Source of the DNA: Cordia subcordata
Lineage: Eukaryota; Streptophyta; Magnoliopsida; Boraginales; Cordiaceae
NCBI GenBank assembly: GCA_028554755.1
Contig: JAPTOF010000003.1
Span: forward strand, 662,501 to 726,500
DNA length: 64,000 nucleotides
Direction: 5' to 3'
Shown: positions 24,471-36,406 of the stretch, one piece after another
Layout: the number at the start of each line of letters is the position of its first letter
Numbering within the stretch: position 1 is the first letter of the stretch
The notes under the pieces: model-generated
The model's input: the letters and a program-made list of their open reading frames with translations, nothing else
What the model was told of the DNA's origin: nothing
Database searches by the model: none
Program-made: the position numbers and the translations under genes

Positions 24471-26050
24471 GGTCTTTAAAGATTCCGGGTAGCTAATACT
24501 CACAACATTGTCGTGGACCTTCACGGATTAACTTCTACATGATGAAATGCATCCTGGTGCAGTGCTTTCACTGATATGTGCAGCTTCTTCCCATATATGA
24601 CTATGTTACATTTTCAATTATTTCCGAGAAAATTGTTTTGTTGTCATAGGATGTAGTAAACAGTATGCATTTGAAGCTTTGCTTTGACTTCAAATTTGGT
24701 TTTGTACTTTCTGCTATATATATATATCTGACCTTATGTAGTGTATTGCAAAATTCGTATCCTTAATACAAACCCAAATTTCAGGGAAGAAATTTGAAGT
24801 TAACAATGATCAGACTAGTCCCTTGAAAATAGAATTGGAACAAGATTTAAGAAAATATTATATCTACAAGATCGCAGAGATATGCATAATTAGTAGCAAA
24901 ATTCTTATTATGAAAAGTCCACTTCAAATTCTTGAGAAGAAAGGTATGATGTTAGGAGAAAATATCAGGGGGCTAATGGCACTAAATTTGGAATTATTCC
25001 TCCCTCAAATAGCTAATGGTAGGAGTAATAGGAGGGGGAAATTACACAATTGGACTTCAAACTACTCTTTCATGTTAGCAAAGTTAGCATAATTGGTATC
25101 CACTACAGAAGGGTGGTCTAGAGGTTCATATCGGTACCTCTGAATTTTAATTATGGATTGTAAGGTTTATATGTGGCAGGCTGAACTACTTGAGAGTCTG
25201 AGACTAAAGTGAATCTCATCGCGGTCAAGCCAATTTACTTGTGATGTCCAAAGTTTTATTGGGAGTTCTAATCGTTTTGCGTTTCCTCGTAATGATATAA
25301 CTTTCTTGCGAAAAAAGTCTACAATATGGAAAAGAGAGGACCAAAAAGTTCTAAACAATTGAGGATCATTTCGATTCCCTTTTTTTTTTCAAATTTTTTT
25401 CAACTCTTAATCTAACTCTTTACTCTTATAAAATTCGAACTCAAATTACCATTTGAAAAGATAATAATAATAATTTAATTTTAATTATTTAAACTATTCC
25501 CTAAATTTCGAACTTCACTTCTCGATCACTATAAGTTAAAATACAAGATCCTTCAACAATATTCAACGTGTTATACCCAGCACTCTAGCTTTTGCTGTAT
25601 GCATGTGGTGTGACCAAATCATTCCGAATTTCATGTACGTATTGATGATGTTGGCACACGTGTGCATAGTTAATGGATAGAGCAAAGAGGGGGCTTAGTT
25701 TGCATAATGCTTGAAAAAAAAAAATGCATGCTTGGAGGTATTTTTAGTTGGGACCAGCCCCTTTCAGGAATGTTTACAAAAGTGAAACACAACTCCCTCC
25801 ACTCAGATAAAATGGAGACGAATTTACAGATTGTATATATCTCACCCGCATTATTTTCTTGTAATCTTCTAAATTTCTTTTTTGTCACTTTATTAATATA
25901 CCTTAATATGATCTTTGATCTTTGGTCAGTTGTAGTTTAATTGTGATTTGTTATGCTTAATTGCGAAAGTATACTTTTCAAGTAAGATAAAGATTTTTGA
26001 CAAGGAAAATTTGTCTATTTAATAGTTGAGAACCAATCAAATAATACTAT
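24471..26050. other. Intergenic, 3' flank of ClpT
   Basis: The first part is the probable 3' untranslated region of ClpT. Beyond it no gene is supported. Open frames of 60-90 codons occur on both strands but have no recognisable domain or codon pattern. Confidence 0.45.
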
Positions 26051-26065
26051 GTTAAAGCAGTAATT

Positions 26066-26404
26066 AAGGACCTATTTGGTTTCTGTTTTTGTTTTGAAAA
26101 CAGTTCTTCAAAACATATTTCAAAAACAGTTTTTGAGACCAAAAGTTTAAAGAAATCTATATGGTTAATTTTATGGTAAAATTGATATAAAGAGGAAAGA
26201 AATTAAAGAAAAAAGTATTTGCCATTATAATAATATTTTAATTGCTAAATTGTCATTAATGAAGCAAGTTCCTCCTTATTTATGTAGAGTTTTTACAAAC
26301 AAGTTTCTGAAAACATGTTTTTATTGTTCTTTGTTTTCTGTAACAACTATTTTGAGAACTGTTTTTAGAAACTAAAAACAAAACAATCTTACCAAATAGA
26401 CTAT
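26066..26404. mobile_element. MITE-like element with long imperfect inverted ends
   Basis: The left end (CCTATTTGGTTTCTG followed by TTTTTGTTTTGAAAACAG) and the reverse complement of the right end (GTCTATTTGGTAAGATTG followed by TTTTGTTTTTAG) are similar inverted repeats enclosing about 340 bp of A/T-rich DNA. The form is that of a foldback MITE. No convincing target duplication was found, so the superfamily is left open. Confidence 0.5.
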
Positions 26405-29400
26405 TTTTTTCTGTTTTTTAAAAACTAAAAACTGCTTTTTAAAAACATTTGGATGCATTTAATTTAAAGATAAAATTAATACTCTAGAAATAAACAGGAA
26501 TGACTTATGTTCATCCCTTCTGATCAATCAAAGAGTCCGATTGACTTTGCTTTTTTTAAGTTGCTTATAAGTAATTGACGCTTACAAGTAACTTTTGATT
26601 TATGCTTATAAGCAAATATCTAGTAGGTTGAAAAGTATTTGGATAAAATGTGCTTATTATAGACTATTATTATATTTGGTAAATATCTGTTTATAAGCAA
26701 CAATGTTTGTTAAAATAACCAAAAAGAATCTTTCATTAATAATGTTATAATTTTCTTGTATTTTTAAGGGATATAAATATCTTTTTATTTGATCACTTCT
26801 CATAATTTATAAGCAGTTACAAAAAGAAATTTTTTTTTAGTTACTTATAAACCAACTGTACTTACTTATAAATACAATTTGTCAATCTGTGTATAAATCA
26901 GAAGATCATTTCACGCGGTTAGATGAAAGCCCTTCCCTTCAAATAACGCACACTTGGGTCCCCATCATGTGGAGCAAGAGAAGCAAAAAGGTGTTAGGAA
27001 AGAGCACGCAAGCTAGGCGAGTCCAAATGCAAAACGACTTCGAATATTTGACATGAAAAGATAGCCTTTCCTTTCGTCACACGTCTTCAAAAATGTCTCG
27101 ATATATCAATCCTGAACCCTATGTTGCTTATGAACCCAAAAAAAAAAAAAACGATGTTGCACATGGTTTTGTGAGTCCAATCTGCAATGACAAGCCACAG
27201 GAGTATGAATCAAAAATTTGAGATAGTGGGCAGAAAATTGCATCAGCCAAGTGTTGGGTGTAGTCACACCAATGACCAAATTCAAGACATCATGACTTGT
27301 GTTTTTTGCTTTTATCGTGTTCTTCCTTGTTTTTCTTTCTGGAAGGGCATGGGAGGGTTTGGTCAATGTCCGTTGCGGATACACTTCACATGCAGCTATG
27401 TGTGCCATTTTTCTCTTCATCTTTTTCTTAAAAGTAGGTGACTACTGAGCTGGCTCTGGGGGAAAAGCCACAATGTGTATTTGGCCTCGTGACATCAAAT
27501 CTGCCGATTCTTCAAAGGACTTCGTTTGCCATCAACTTTCATATTTATATGTCGTTTTGATTGAGGTAGAGAACGGCTAAAACTAAAGCAAGAATCCATT
27601 TTGCATTCATTATTGATGTTATCTTAATAATATTCTTCTCTTTTGTCCGTGGAGTAGACGTACAAGCCGAACTGCGTAAATTGTGTCTTGAATTTCTCAT
27701 CTATTTCGTCTCGTGTGCCACCCTGTGTTTCCCAACATTATATTTGGTGAACTAGACTAGCTAGGAAAATATGATTAATGTATCCCTTTGCACAGAATCA
27801 AAAGAGGTTTGTTTGACATAAAGATTCGGATCAGTAACATTTTGTTAGTGAGAGTTGAGCCATTTTGAGGTTTGTGGGAGTACATTTGGCCAACCGTAGT
27901 ATGCTTCTAGAGAATAAAATATAGATTGGAAAAAAAAATCATGTTTCAAAAGATTCATAAGGTTTAGTTAGTGAAAATTACAATATGGTTACACCTAAAA
28001 GCAAATTTGTCAATGTCTATAACCACTAGAAAAGTAACTGAAGTGAAATAACAAGATCAAAGACCTAGATTCTCATCATAAAGCTAGCGGAGTGGAATGA
28101 TAAAGTTGATCTAAAGCCGCACTTTTGGCTTTGAAAATTACCAATTAAAGTAATTTTTGTTACTCTTTACCTCAGTGATTTGCTAAAGTGATCACTTTAA
28201 AATGCGTCTACACTTTCTTGTGCCATCATGATACTGAAAAAAGCAGAAGAGTCCTTTGCATTTGGGATTTTCCGTGAAAGGAAAACTTTCGATTTTTTTA
28301 CCATGACGCATGATCTCCATCAGAAATCCACTTAAAAACTGGTTGATAAAAATATAATTTATGAATTAATATTGTTTTAATTAATTAGTGATGCTCAAAA
28401 TCCACTGGTAATGTTTTGGTTGTCGGGGCTATACTTACAAAAGAAGTAAATGGCAAGGTTTTGTCTCATGAAATAAACTCCAATACTCAAGTTAGTTGGA
28501 AAGCTGTGAGAAAAAAATTTAGAGAACTACATGGCGGGAGATCACTTACTTCTTTTTGCAAAAGTGTGCTTAAACATATCTATGGTATATATAGCTCAAG
28601 TGATATGTCTAATGATTATGTTGGCTTATTATTGGTCAACTTACCCCTATTATTCTTACAAAAAAGAGAGAAGGTTCGGCCGTGCTCCCGCCGGGGGGCG
28701 GCGGGGGGGGCCGGGGGCGTACACCATTAGATGGAAGCCCCCCATAAAGTCAGCTTGCGCCAAGCTATGTGTGTTAGGCCTTAAGACTGATTGATTCTGG
28801 AGGTCTGTAGATTCACGTAGCATGATTCCTTTAGTTATCTGGGGAATGCCGACATGCCGTCACGCCCGATAATGCATGCCCCCATCCGTTATAGTTTAAG
28901 TTAACTAATTTGAGTAAAACGGATATTTAATCAAAATAACTTTTTATATGTTGAGAAAGTCAATAACACTTGCATACACAAAGAACTCGTGATATTTAAT
29001 TCCCTATATCAAACAATGCAATTAAATTATATACAAATAAAACTTTGACAGAAAATTTCCGCTCATATGACTTTATAAACGGACAAAGTTTAAATTCTTT
29101 CCAAGTGATTTTTTTTTAAAAAAAAAAAACAAAACAAAAGCACGCAAAACTCTATCTATTTATAAGATACTAACTGTAATTAAGTTTAAAAATCATATCT
29201 TTATTTACCTTTAAACTTTTACTTATTTTTTAAACTTATTTTTTAAATTTGTATAGATTGAGATTTTTAACCACAATATTCTAACGTTATAAAATTATAT
29301 TATAGCATTGGTCTCAAGAACACTAGTCACACTCACGGTATGATTACGTCATCATACCCTCATCTTTCTGGTGGCAGATCAGTTCCAATCACATTATCGA

Positions 29401-31520
29401 TATTTGACTTGAGAAAGGTAATGCCAAGCGCTAGAGAAATCTAATAAAGTTTTATAATAGATAATGCGAATTGACTGCATTGTCCATTGCGTGAGAATTT
29501 GACAATAGAATTGTTTGTTTTTGTCGTCTTAAGAACTTAATCACAAAAGTACAAAGTTTTTTTTTTTCCTTTTTTTTTTTGATTGGTTTATCTGTGAAAT
29601 TGATGGTATGGTCTTGATATGATTAATTGTGTTGACAAATGTTATACCAGCCACCATAGAGAAAACAACAAATACTACAAACCACTTAATTTGTATGGTT
29701 ATAATTGGCTTCCTAGGACAATTACAGATACTGTTCACACAAAAACAAGCATCCATGAAGTCGAGCTTCTCCTAAAGATACCCTTTTGGCATTTCTTTAA
29801 TTAATAGACATGTTTATTTTTGAAAAATAAAAATTGTGTTTTTAGTTAGTTATTTTTAATTAAGTAAAAAGATACCCTTTATTTAGCATTTCTTTAATTT
29901 CTAGATTCTTCTCATGGCCACATAATTAACCCCAAAGGTTCAAAGTAATGTGTTAAACATCCACGTTAGAATCCTAGCAACCGCCCACGTTAATAAAATT
30001 TATAAAAGATAGCCAAAGTCAATGTTTAGATTGAGCTGCTATGCTGGTGGTGATTTATCACCCATATGATATTCGCTCAGTCCGTGGTTGGTGGATTTTC
30101 CAATTTCTATTTTACGGGTCAACGATGGTAAGTTTAATAAGTTCAAAGAACAACTCAAATATTATTTTCTTTGGAGTGATGATTTTTTAGTTTGATATTT
30201 AAGGATTAGTTCATGTTTTATTTTCTCAGAAGTGATGTAATAAGTTCGAATTTTGTGAGAGATTAGAGTTGAGATGGGGTTGGACGGGCAAAGAAAAAGA
30301 AGAAAAACTATGATAATAGCCAAAAAGAAAATTTATACAAATAATTGTTTTTGATGCAAAGAGAAAAAGTTATTTTGACTAAATGTTAGCAAATTGCATT
30401 TGGATGATCAACTTGTCAATAAAGACAAAAATAACTCGTTACATGAACTTGAACAACAGACTGGGAAATTACTTCAAGCGTTACATGAACTTGAACAATA
30501 AACCGGAAATTATTCAAGAATTATATATTAGATTATATATTAATTTACAATGACAACATCACTTTTAACAAAACAAATGAACTATTTTGACTAAATGTCC
30601 CCGAAATTGCATTTGGATGATCAACTTGTCAATAAGGACAAACAAACAATATATATGTGTGTGTTGCATGGACTTCAACATTGTAGATTTGTAGTAGTAA
30701 GGCGTGAAGTTTGTTCCCCAGGAATGCCCTATCGATAAAAATTAGAGACGAATACGGCTCATGACTTGAGTTCGAATTCAGTCTTTTACTTTGGGTTGAG
30801 TGCCCTCGACTTAACTGGTGCATAGTATAAGGAACGTGTTATGCTTTCGAGATTTGTCATTGATGGTCAGGCTCCACCAAGTGTACTAGTGACCAGACTC
30901 CGACAATAAATTTTTCTTATAAATAAAAATGTGAAGCTTGACCAAAAAAAAAGAAAAAGTAGCAAGGCGTGAAGAGGAGGCTGCTTTTTCCAATAAGTCT
31001 TGAAAGGAAAATCTCGTGGATACAAACAATTTAGCATTTGTGGATGATCATCTTCCGTCTCACGTTATTCAGTACAAATCCCGGTGCTTTCGGCCATCCA
31101 CCATATACCATTCTTGATCAAATCGCTACCACTTTTCTTCTTATCTTCCTCACTTCTTAGTCAATTAAATATGCATTTCTCAAGTTCTTCGTAAACTATG
31201 CCATGATATTTCCTTGTTAATTTGTTCTTGTATAAAAATGTAAGGATGGTTTTAGAATGAATATATAATTTTACAAGAAGCAAGATTGAAATTTCTAACC
31301 AAATGGTCATGCCAAAAGACCATGATTTTTAGCGACCAAATTAAATTCTTTTTGTTCATACGAAAGCTCGTTGCTAAAATATTTAAGGACCATACTTTTA
31401 TAGTGTGTTTAGAATGATTTTATTTTAAATTTTTTAAAATAACAAACGAAAAGCTCTTACAATAAATGCTCTTCTCAAGATTCGATCGTGTTATCCTTCA
31501 CCTTAACCATCCAAATGTTG
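26405..31520. other. Long A/T-rich intergenic region
   Basis: No gene is supported. It includes CTTATAAGC-rich inverted motifs at 26560-26880, a GC-rich patch at about 28676-28725 and a direct repeat at 30372-30642. The longest open frame, near 28416, shows no recognisable family. Confidence 0.5.
30372..30642. repeat. Direct repeat of about 60 bp
   Basis: A segment containing TTTTGACTAAATGT and TTGGATGATCAACTTGTCAA occurs at 30372-30430 and again at 30584-30642, a 212-bp offset. Between them CGTTACATGAACTTGAACAA is also repeated (about 30438 and 30479). It is noncoding. Confidence 0.75.
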
Positions 31521-31842
31521 CACTACAAGAAATTTTTGAATTTGAGGCAGAAAATTTCCGTTTCAAACTCACAAAATTTCATCTCAAAATGGATTTGAGA
31601 CAAAATAAGAGATAAAAATTTTTTGTCTTAAAAACCCTCGTCTCAAATATTGAGACGGATAATTCCATTTCTAATTGGGATAGAAAATTTTCCATCTCAA
31701 ATTTGTATTAATTTATTAAAAAATTTAGTTCAAAATTTTCATCCCAAATTGGTTTCAAATTGAGATAGAAAATTTTCATCTCAAATTCGTCTTAATTTGA
31801 GATAGAAATTTTTCGCCTTAAATTTAACAATTTTTATTAGTG
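31521..31842. mobile_element. CACTA (En/Spm-type) MITE with 3-bp target duplication
   Basis: A 322-bp element starting CACTACAAGAAATTTTTG and ending, as reverse complement, CACTAATAAAAATTG. It is flanked by TTG on both sides (31518-31520 and 31843-31845). CACTA termini and a 3-bp duplication define the superfamily. The interior is built of repeated motifs around TTTGAGACGGA and GAAAATTTTC, and it has no coding capacity. Confidence 0.85.
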
Positions 31843-31845
31843 TTG

Positions 31846-34369
31846 GTCACAAATTAAATCTTTATTATATGCATGGTCGAGTAAGGACAAAGCCAGTATG
31901 ATTACTATATTAATAATATTGGATTCACTTTATGATCCGAAGTAGTACGACTAGTGGATGGCTGGCAACACATTGACGTACCGACAAGTAAACAGGGATT
32001 TTGTTGACTGTTCCATTAGATTGTAACAAAGTAGAATAATTTAACAATTCAGCTTATTGGTGCTTAATTAATTATTATTATTATTTAATTTTTTAACTAA
32101 ATCTAATCCCTGAATATATTAGAAATACCAGAAAAATTTAAGACTAATCCACCGTCCATAGTATTGATGATCCCTAGCTATTGACGTACCAACCAAACAT
32201 CCTTTCTGCTGATCACCATGTGACATGATATAAATCAATGACCAGGTTAATTCCTATAATTATTCAAGATAATGCTAAGATTATCAATTAATTTTTCTTA
32301 CTCGTGCTTCAGTTTATGGGTCACATGCATTACAAGTAAAGGGCTGATCGGATAGGGTCAACTTGGGGATACCAGTATAATGCCGGTCTAAGAAATTTCG
32401 ACACTCAAATCAATGAAGAGATCGAACAACTCTTTTGAGTAGTTTTATTCTTTTTTATCCTCAAATTAATTAAGGGAGAACTTTATTAGTAATTTTATGG
32501 GAGATTTTAAAGTAATTTTGTGAGTTATCATCTAGAACTTGACAAAAAGATATCAAGTGTAGGCTCAATTGAGCTACGTAAAAATAATGGAGATTCATAA
32601 TGAGGATTATGTAACTCCAGAGTTCATTTCACATTGAAATAAATATTGAAAGAGTCAATATGAACTTTGCCTAATCAAAACCAATATGCATGCATGATTC
32701 CAAATGCAAACATTATCACAAAATATATTTTTCTTTTTAGGGCCCTATAACATGTCTTGTTGTAATTTTGTTGCCTTCATATGAGATGTTTCAAGATCAA
32801 TTTTTGACAAACATTTCGTTCCTTCTTCTTAAATAAAGAAGTTGACTAGGCGATAGACCAAAAAAAAAAGAAAAAAGAAAAGGGAAATTGAGCAGTTCTG
32901 GTGGTCAAAGTGGAGCTCATCATCAATGATAATCTTCATCATCATCATCTTGGCTACTAACATCACCATATTAAACACCAGCAAGCATGATAGTGAACCA
33001 GACCTTGCAATAATTATTCAGTCGTAAAATTTCAACGAGTTAGTGGCGTTTGTGCTTGACCATATTATCATCTCATTTTCATTATCAATTCCAAACTAGA
33101 ATTTTGCAAACCTATTTTATTTGATACATAAAGTCGTGGTCCTTACTAATCTTGTGGACTAAAATTTAGATACCAAATTCAAGTAGGTCTTAATTTATTA
33201 AGTGAGATCGTCATAAATCTTATGACGCTATTTAAATTCATGAAGGGTTTTATTTGACTAGTTTCATCCGACTCATTTTATGTAATCTTCTACCCTTTAA
33301 CGATCTACATTATAATTAACACACCCCCTTATGTGCAACATGATTTGTTTAGAGCTTGCACATAAACAATTTAATTAAATAGGTGGAGGTAAGAATCGAA
33401 CTTATGCCGTTTGGCTTTTAGACTCTGATACCATCTTAGAGTTACCACCTCATCTAAAAGTTTAAACTGTTTTATGACAATTTTATTGCTGTATATAATG
33501 CAATTAATAGTTAATTCCTGAAACTGAGATACTGCATTTAATTTTTGTAAAGATATACAAAAAATGAATTATCTAGGCCAATATGTTTAAGTAGTTTGCA
33601 GACAAATTGCCCGAGAAAGCTTTGAATGAGCAGTACGTAGTAAATTAATCATGCAGAGACCAGGCCCTCATGTCTTTGGAACTGGTAGTAATTTAATAAA
33701 CACCATAAAAAAGCAGCTTGAGAGATCATATCATTGATGCTTCGAGAATGAGAATCCGAAGGTAAAGCTTTGCATGCAAGCAGTAAATTCATTGCCGAAG
33801 AAAACAGTTCAGAGAAAAAAGTCGTAATGTGTACCCAAGTAGACCAGAAAGAGTCTTTTCTTTACTAGGACAATGCACTAAAGAAGGTAATATATAATTT
33901 AAAAAGAAGCTGCTTAATACCTACTGCCTGGGAACGCATAGTGGACTTGGGTCACATGGGTGACAATTAGTTGTATTTCGTGTTTCTGGTTCTAATTATA
34001 CCGGACGTATTTTGTACGTATTTGAAACTAATTTGAAATGTTGATGCGAGTAATAAGCTTATGTGGTGTTTTGTATTTCGTATTTGTTAGTCGTGCATGG
34101 TTGACCGGCCTTATCGTGGAGATTGAGGCGCTAGGTGGGGCAGGCCATCCACCTCGTTACAACCTCTATAAGACAGACATACTTTTCCTCAGTGACTAGT
34201 TTCTTATCAAAGTAAGCTCAAATTATCTCATAATAATACAGAAAAGATTAATAATAATAAAGCGATAATATTTATTTGATCTTAGGAAACCCCTATTGCC
34301 ATTTTCTTTTTAGGCCATATCTGGCTAGTTAGTGCATTCAACATCCCACGAGCCATCAATTGCATGTTC
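31846..34369. other. Intergenic, no gene seen
   Basis: A/T-rich noncoding DNA. At 33428-33441 the reverse complement of a TGGTATCAGAG motif suggests a small Copia LTR/primer-binding-site remnant on the minus strand. Nothing else could be supported. Confidence 0.45.
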
Positions 34370-34384
34370 AAACATCCTCGAGTC

Positions 34385-34636
34385 GCCCCCAGGGGCATAG
34401 GTGAGTTGGTAAGTGGCCAGGTGATTAGGGTGGAGACACCCTGACAACGCGGGATCGAGTCCGTGTGGCGGCAGTACTCCGCTGAAATATTGCGGGGCTG
34501 TTGCTGGATTTCCACGCCCGTTGGTCCTCTCCCTGGTCGGGCTGCCACTCACGCACATCCCTCGATTTACCTCCCGCCTGGTTAAGGGGCCTCTGGCCAG
34601 GTGGGAAAGGGGTTCTCCTTTGGTTAACCCTTTTAT
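34385..34636 (+). mobile_element. tRNA-derived SINE, copy 1, with 15-bp target duplication
   Basis: A 252-bp element flanked by a perfect 15-bp duplication, AAACATCCTCGAGTC at 34370-34384 and 34637-34651. Near its 5' end are pol III A-box-like (GGCATAGGTGAGTTGGT, about 34394-34410) and B-box-like (GGGATCGAGTCC, 34451-34462) motifs, so it has a tRNA-like head. It ends in a short T run. A near-identical copy lies at 38557-38799. It ends about 45 bp upstream of the TATA-like sequence of the DUF668 gene. Confidence 0.88.
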
Positions 34637-34681
34637 AAACATCCTCGAGTCATCCTTATCTTTCCACCCCCACTCTTCATT

Positions 34682-34687
34682 TATATA
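34682..34687 (+). promoter_or_regulatory. TATA-like box of the DUF668 gene
   Basis: TATATA in TTTATATATTC lies 151 bp upstream of the start codon at 34838. It is followed by a CT-rich stretch typical of plant transcription starts. It is a position-based inference. Confidence 0.45.
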
Positions 34688-34837
34688 TTCTCTTCTTTCT
34701 CTATCTATTTCTTTCTCTCTTATGATCTGGCCTAACTTATAAGTTAATTGCAAGCTTCTTCATCACCTTACTCTTTCATTATCAACCCAACAATCATTTT
34801 GCTTTAGAAACTTCTTGTTACTTAGAGAGTCATCCCC

Positions 34838-36406
34838 ATGGCTCTTGAAACATGGTTGATGAAGGTGAAAAAGACTATATATCACAGTTTTGATTCAGTA
34901 CGAGGCACAGCACCACACTCAAAGCTGCTGATCAAGAAACCCAACGTTGGTGTTTTAGCTTTTGAGATCACAAGCCTCATGTCCAAGCTTCTCCATCTAT
35001 GGCAGTCTCTTTCAGACAAAAACATAGCTCGCCTCCGCAGTGAAGCAATATCACTAGAAGGTGTGCGCAAGATAGTCTCCAACAACGATGCTTTTCTTCT
35101 TGGCTTAGCCTGCGCAGAAATGGTGGAAAATCTAAGGCTGGTTGCGAAATCTGTGTCCAGATTAAGCAAGAGATGCGAGGACTCAAATCTTAGGTCCTTT
35201 GATCGCTTCTTCAATGAGTATGCTGACACAGGTTTTCTTCTTTTTTTTTTGTTGAATCTTTTTTCATTAAACCCCAACCCAGTCCAACCCTGTCTACAAT
35301 GGGTTGGGACTAAGAGCGAGATAGTGTTAATCGCTTGAATTAGCGCTAATCCCGAGGGTGCTGATACAGGTCGTGATTCTAACAATTGGGTTCTGAGCGT
35401 GAAAGAGATGGAGGCCAAGTGCAAGAAAATGAGTGGACATGTCAGCAGCACAACCGGGCTGCATAAAGCGATGGATGAGCTTTCTGTGCTGGAGAACAGC
35501 TTGAGAAAATCATTGCAGTTGAGAGTAAAAGAAGGGTCAATCAAAGAGCAGAAGATCATTGAGCTGCAGCAGAAGCTTCTATGGCAGAAACAAGAAGTGA
35601 AGCATCTAAAAGAGAGATCTTTATGGTCTAGAAGCTTTGATACAGTCACATCATTGCTTGCTAGATCAATTTTCACCATTCTTGCAAAGATCAAGCTTGT
35701 TTTTGGGCTTGGTCATTTATATCCATCTTACCTGCCTAGAAGCCTTTCAGCTTCAGCCATGGTGTACCCTTCTGATCAACAAAACCCTAGCAGCAATGGT
35801 CAGTTTGTCTCGGGGCCATTGATGATGACGACCCCTTTAGCTCAAGAGAAGAAATTAGATACAAACCATGAACGATTTTTCCAATCAAATTCGAAGGTGC
35901 TTAAGCCACCTCCGAATACACTAGGAGCAGCGGCTCTTGCTCTACACTACGCAAACTTGATCATTGTCATGGAGAAGATGATAAGATCACCACAGCTGAT
36001 TGGTGTTGATGCAAGACACGATCTCTACTCCATGTTGCCGAATAGCATACGGCATTCTTTGAAGGCAAGACTAAAAGGGATCGGCTTTTCGGCTACCGAT
36101 CCGGCCCTGGCCGGAGAATGGAGAGACGCTCTGCAGAAGATAATGGCGTGGCTGTCGCCATTGGCGCACAACATGATCAGATGGCAAAGTGAAAGAAGTT
36201 TTGAGCAGCAAAAGTTAATGCCCAGAACAAATGTTCTTTTGTTCCAGACACTATATTTCGCTAATCAAGAGAAGACTGAAGCTGCCATAACTGAGCTTTT
36301 AGTTGGTTTGAATTACGTCTGGAGGTTTGAGAGGGAGATGAATGCCAAGGCCTTGTTTGAGTCCATCAACTTCAACATGTTAGTGGATCTGCAAAATCCA
36401 AGCTAG
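34838..36406 (+). CDS. PSI-type DUF3475/DUF668 protein
   Basis: Two exons, 34838-35231 and 35370-36406, encode 476 residues. The N-terminal DUF3475 region (KPNVGVLAFEITSLMSKLLH, from about residue 34) and the C-terminal DUF668 region (ALALHYANLIIVMEKMIRSP, from about residue 320) define the family. In Arabidopsis the related PSI (PSK simulator) proteins promote growth and are membrane associated. This shorter member resembles AT5G51670, which from memory is about the same length. The only intron is 138 bp and is flanked by a duplicated GCTGAYACAGGT, with AG|GT used at each copy. It looks like a retroposon insertion (see findings). Retaining the intron would add an in-frame stop and leave 166 codons. 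A SINE sits just upstream of the promoter. Confidence 0.92.
35234..35358 (-). mobile_element. Short retroposon-like insertion forming the DUF668-gene intron
   Basis: About 125 bp lie between two copies of GCTGACACAGGT/GCTGATACAGGT (35222-35233 and 35360-35371, one mismatch). On the minus strand the insert ends in an A-rich tail (AAAAAAAAAAA at the 35242-35253 side), as non-LTR retroposons do. It contains a short hairpin (CCAACCC with GGGTTGG). The duplicated target supplies AG|GT at both edges, so removing one target copy plus the insert restores A-D-T-G-R-D without change. The SINE or LINE family is not recognised. Confidence 0.6.

Noticed and set aside
28416..28794. Two overlapping open frames of about 90-100 codons
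   Set aside because: No recognisable domain, low-complexity Gly/Arg end caused by the GC patch, no splice context.
34394..34462. A functional tRNA gene suggested by A-box and B-box motifs
   Set aside because: The motifs belong to the tRNA-like head of a SINE. No cloverleaf with an anticodon arm could be read, and a second identical copy with the same tail exists.
34882..35694. A 270-codon antisense frame over the DUF668 gene
   Set aside because: It is the reverse-strand shadow of the two exons and crosses the intron without biological sense.
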